From NCBI RefSeq assembly GCF_035594125.1, contig NC_087186.1, positions 893,728 through 957,727 of the forward strand: 64,000 nucleotides of DNA, read 5' to 3'. Each line of letters starts with the position of its first letter. Positions within the stretch are counted from its first letter, which is position 1. The notes beneath the pieces were generated by a model, which was not told the origin of the DNA, ran no database searches, and worked only from the letters and a program-made list of their open reading frames with translations. This stretch comes from Scylla paramamosain (taxonomy: Eukaryota > Arthropoda > Malacostraca > Decapoda > Portunidae). Of this stretch, positions 62,079-64,000 are shown one piece after another. The position numbers and the translations under genes were made by a program.

Positions 62079-64000
62079 TCATTCTACCTCTACTCTATCT
62101 ACTCTTATGCCACTCTCCACCACTGTAGCCTCGCAGTCGAGGCCTCCTAAGTCTACAGGTATGGGAGTGGAATGCCTTGTCCCCCTGAGACACAGGAGGG
62201 CAGATCTGAGGAGGGAGAATGAGAGACGGCACCTCATCCATGCGACGACATGGCTCCTTGGCTGGTGCTTCTTTTCTGCCATTAGGTCGGCTAGTCTTGA
62301 GTAGAAGCACTGAGCCTTGGAGCCCATCCCGCCAGATGTGGTGAAGACCAGAGGTGTGAAGCTGCCCTGGTCAACGTGTTGGATTCTCTCCCCATACGCT
62401 CGGATCTTCTCCTGCTCATTCTTGCGGTGGGCGGCCTCCAGGGAGAGTTCGTGGTGACAGGCGGCCATCGGGTCAAAGATCCGTATGTCCACGAATGCTT
62501 TCTGTCCCCTTGTCCAAAACCCTCGTGCACTGACGTCGACTCGAGCCTCGTTGGTGGTGTTGGCTGTTCTGTAGCGCAGGTGCTCGCCGTCTAGCGGCAG
62601 GAGGGTCGGTTCAGTGGAGACATCGTGGCACACCTCCCTGAGCATGCTGGCGGTCAGATCTCTCACCTCATCGTGCCTGATACATACGAATCCCCCCTTT
62701 TTGCACGTCATGGTGTGGTTGACGTCATTGGGGGAGCCACACACACAAGTACTGGGGAGTCCTTCCATCGGCCAGCCGTACCTCAGAGCAATGGCGTCGA
62801 CAAATTCTTGTTTGTTGAGGCTGAAGCCCTTCGCTCTGATGGGCAGTGACGTTAGCCAGTTAGAGGCTCCCGTTTCCTGTGCAGTGAGGATTTTTCTCAC
62901 TGTGGTTGCAGGCAGGATGTTTATCAGGTCTTCGAGACAGTTTCGTTGATGTTGTTGCCTATCTCTAGATATAATTCGTCCTTGCTCAGTGACTGCACTT
63001 TGGGCTATTTCACCATGTGCGTCCTGAGCAATGATCTTCTCTGTGAGGGACCTGGTGAGCTTGAGGGAGTTGAGGTTCTCCACAGTCGCCAACTTCTCAG
63101 GGGAGGTGATTCCCATCCCGCCCAGTCTTGGTGGAAGTTCGAGCAGCGCCCTTTCCCCATCTCCGATGGTGTGGTATCTCAGTAACGCTGGGAGGAAGGT
63201 GTTCCTTATCGAGACCTCCAGTGGTGCAAGGAGAGGGCTGATGCCTGGGATGGTGCGCATGGCGAATCTCCATCGGTGCTGCAAGCCGTGGGTGTAGGCA
63301 GAGTAGGCTGCATGAGGCTCAGTCCTGGCCATGTCAGACAGGACTTCCACCTCATGTATCCACTCCTTCACCTTTTCTCCTATGTACTCCTTCTTGAACT
63401 CCTCTGTTCCGATGACAGCACCCAGATGCCGTTGTCCATCCTTTGTTATTATAACTCCACTGCCACTGAAGCTATCCACTGCACTGTCATAGTGTTCAGG
63501 CTTTACAATAAGGACGGACTTAGCGGCATTGGGTGTGTACCCTATGATGGGACCATTGTCGTTCACTAAGCCCCACCATTTTTTCAAGTCTGTTATTTTG
63601 CCGGCCCCTGACAGGTCATCCGCGTACGCCACTTGCTTCACACTCGTTTTCTCATATGAGATAACTTGTTGCAGCACTGAAAGTCCGAGGGCGTACATCG
63701 CCATGGCCACTGGGTCACCTTGTGTTGTCCCTTCCATGGACTTTAACACCTTAACACTATTACCACTATTACTACATATGTACAAATCCGAGGGGTATGT
63801 GTTTTCTACATATTGTGCCAGAGAGGGACATTTTACTCGAATGTTGTGAAGCATTGTTTTTCTGTTAATAGTGTTGAAAGCGTTTTTGGCGTCCACTAAT
63901 AACACCGCTTCACAATTGTCTTCACTGAACATTTCCCTCATAGCGTGGATGGCGGCTTCCCCTCCTGCCTGCTGTCCTGCACATACTTGCAGGTTCCCCG
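62079..64000 (-). CDS. Non-LTR reverse transcriptase with C-terminal CCHC and restriction-like endonuclease, 5' end beyond window
   Basis: Open for about 640 codons from the window edge; the ATG at 63941 is internal, since CAGQQAGGEAAIHA precedes it in frame. Numbered from 63941: DAKNAFN (17-23, RT block A with catalytic Asp), QGDP (74-77), AYADDLSGAG (YADD 106-109), RHLGAVIG near 171, and EPHAAYSAYTHG in the connection. The C-terminal zinc motif C399-x-C401-x7-H409-x3-C413 is followed by a PD-(D/E)XK-like nuclease with RVDV (D469) and FVDI (D485), 15 residues apart. R2-type LINEs have the same order: RT, CCHC, REL endonuclease. I recognise near relatives in cnidarian, mollusc and crustacean sequences. 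No stop or frameshift, so possibly a recent or active copy. Stop at 62079-62081. Confidence 0.85.
   Translation of the reverse strand, partial: GNLQVCAGQQAGGEAAIHAMREMFSEDNCEAVLLVDAKNAFNTINRKTMLHNIRVKCPSLAQYVENTYPSDLYICSNSGNSVKVLKSMEGTTQGDPVAMAMYALGLSVLQQVISYEKTSVKQVAYADDLSGAGKITDLKKWWGLVNDNGPIIGYTPNAAKSVLIVKPEHYDSAVDSFSGSGVIITKDGQRHLGAVIGTEEFKKEYIGEKVKEWIHEVEVLSDMARTEPHAAYSAYTHGLQHRWRFAMRTIPGISPLLAPLEVSIRNTFLPALLRYHTIGDGERALLELPPRLGGMGITSPEKLATVENLNSLKLTRSLTEKIIAQDAHGEIAQSAVTEQGRIISRDRQQHQRNCLEDLINILPATTVRKILTAQETGASNWLTSLPIRAKGFSLNKQEFVDAIALRYGWPMEGLPSTCVCGSPNDVNHTMTCKKGGFVCIRHDEVRDLTASMLREVCHDVSTEPTLLPLDGEHLRYRTANTTNEARVDVSARGFWTRGQKAFVDIRIFDPMAACHHELSLEAAHRKNEQEKIRAYGERIQHVDQGSFTPLVFTTSGGMGSKAQCFYSRLADLMAEKKHQPRSHVVAWMRCRLSFSLLRSALLCLRGTRHSTPIPVDLGGLDCEATVVESGIRVDRVEVE

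Noticed and set aside
62107..63849. Several plus-strand frames opposite the REL-type RT
   Set aside because: Antisense shadows of a long real ORF.

Overview
This window looks like repeat-rich nuclear DNA of a decapod crustacean, most probably a brachyuran crab. That is inference. It rests on the very long (AT)n, (CT)n, (TAG)n and (AAT)n arrays, degenerate copies of the arthropod telomere pentamer TTAGG, a retroelement set (a Jockey/CR1-type LINE in at least ten fragments, CR1 LINEs with an esterase ORF1, Jockey-like LINEs, a CsRn1-like Ty3/Gypsy and a BEL/Pao element), broken histone genes and a spliced short-chain dehydrogenase gene. No prokaryotic gene organisation, CRISPR array, rRNA or complete tRNA was seen.

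Layout. 1-9.2 kb: a rearranged LINE (here 'LINE-A') and its almost identical inverted copy (arms 1-1500 and 7299-8798, IR-A). Between the arms lie a TTAGG-like tract, a small LTR element inserted into that tract, a LINE fragment with a 36-bp target-site duplication, and a LINE ORF1 relic. 9.3-14.7 kb: a 5'-truncated LINE-A with an open RT domain, a long (AT)n tail, then a decayed CR1 LINE. 15.3-22.5 kb: an uncharacterised arthropod multicopy gene on the minus strand, split into three blocks; about 5 kb of LINE-derived DNA sits between two of them. That DNA is also the left arm of a larger, older inverted duplication (IR-B, about 16.7-20.5 kb against 26.8-30.2 kb). The spacer of IR-B holds tandem repeats and convergent H2A and H4 pseudogenes. 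29.0-38.8 kb: minus-strand LINEs back to back (a nearly full-length LINE-A, a Jockey-like element with zinc-knuckle ORF1, a Jockey-like RT tail, CR1). 38.8-41.6 kb: a 5'-truncated but open Gypsy pol with polypurine tract and 3' LTR. 41.6-47.8 kb: a third inverted LINE-A pair (IR-C) with (AT)n arrays inside the endonuclease region, then another LINE-A. 47.8-52.0 kb: a BEL/Pao element with both LTRs but with RT core and RNase H deleted. 52.7-59.2 kb: two minus-strand exons of a short-chain dehydrogenase joined by a 6.1-kb intron containing a decayed Gypsy integrase. 60.7-61.9 kb: minisatellite and trinucleotide arrays. 62.1-64.0 kb: a long open minus-strand reverse transcriptase with a C-terminal CCHC plus PD-(D/E)XK-like endonuclease, running off the window edge.

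How the parts relate. Almost everything is retroelement DNA. Three themes recur: LINE 3' tails (and one internal site) carry long (AT)n arrays; LINE-bearing segments have been copied in inverted orientation three times, at different ages; and LTR elements survive mainly as internally deleted derivatives. The only likely functional cellular gene is the dehydrogenase, whose 5' exons are not visible here. Species, element family names and ages are inferences from recognition by eye; no alignment or database search was run.
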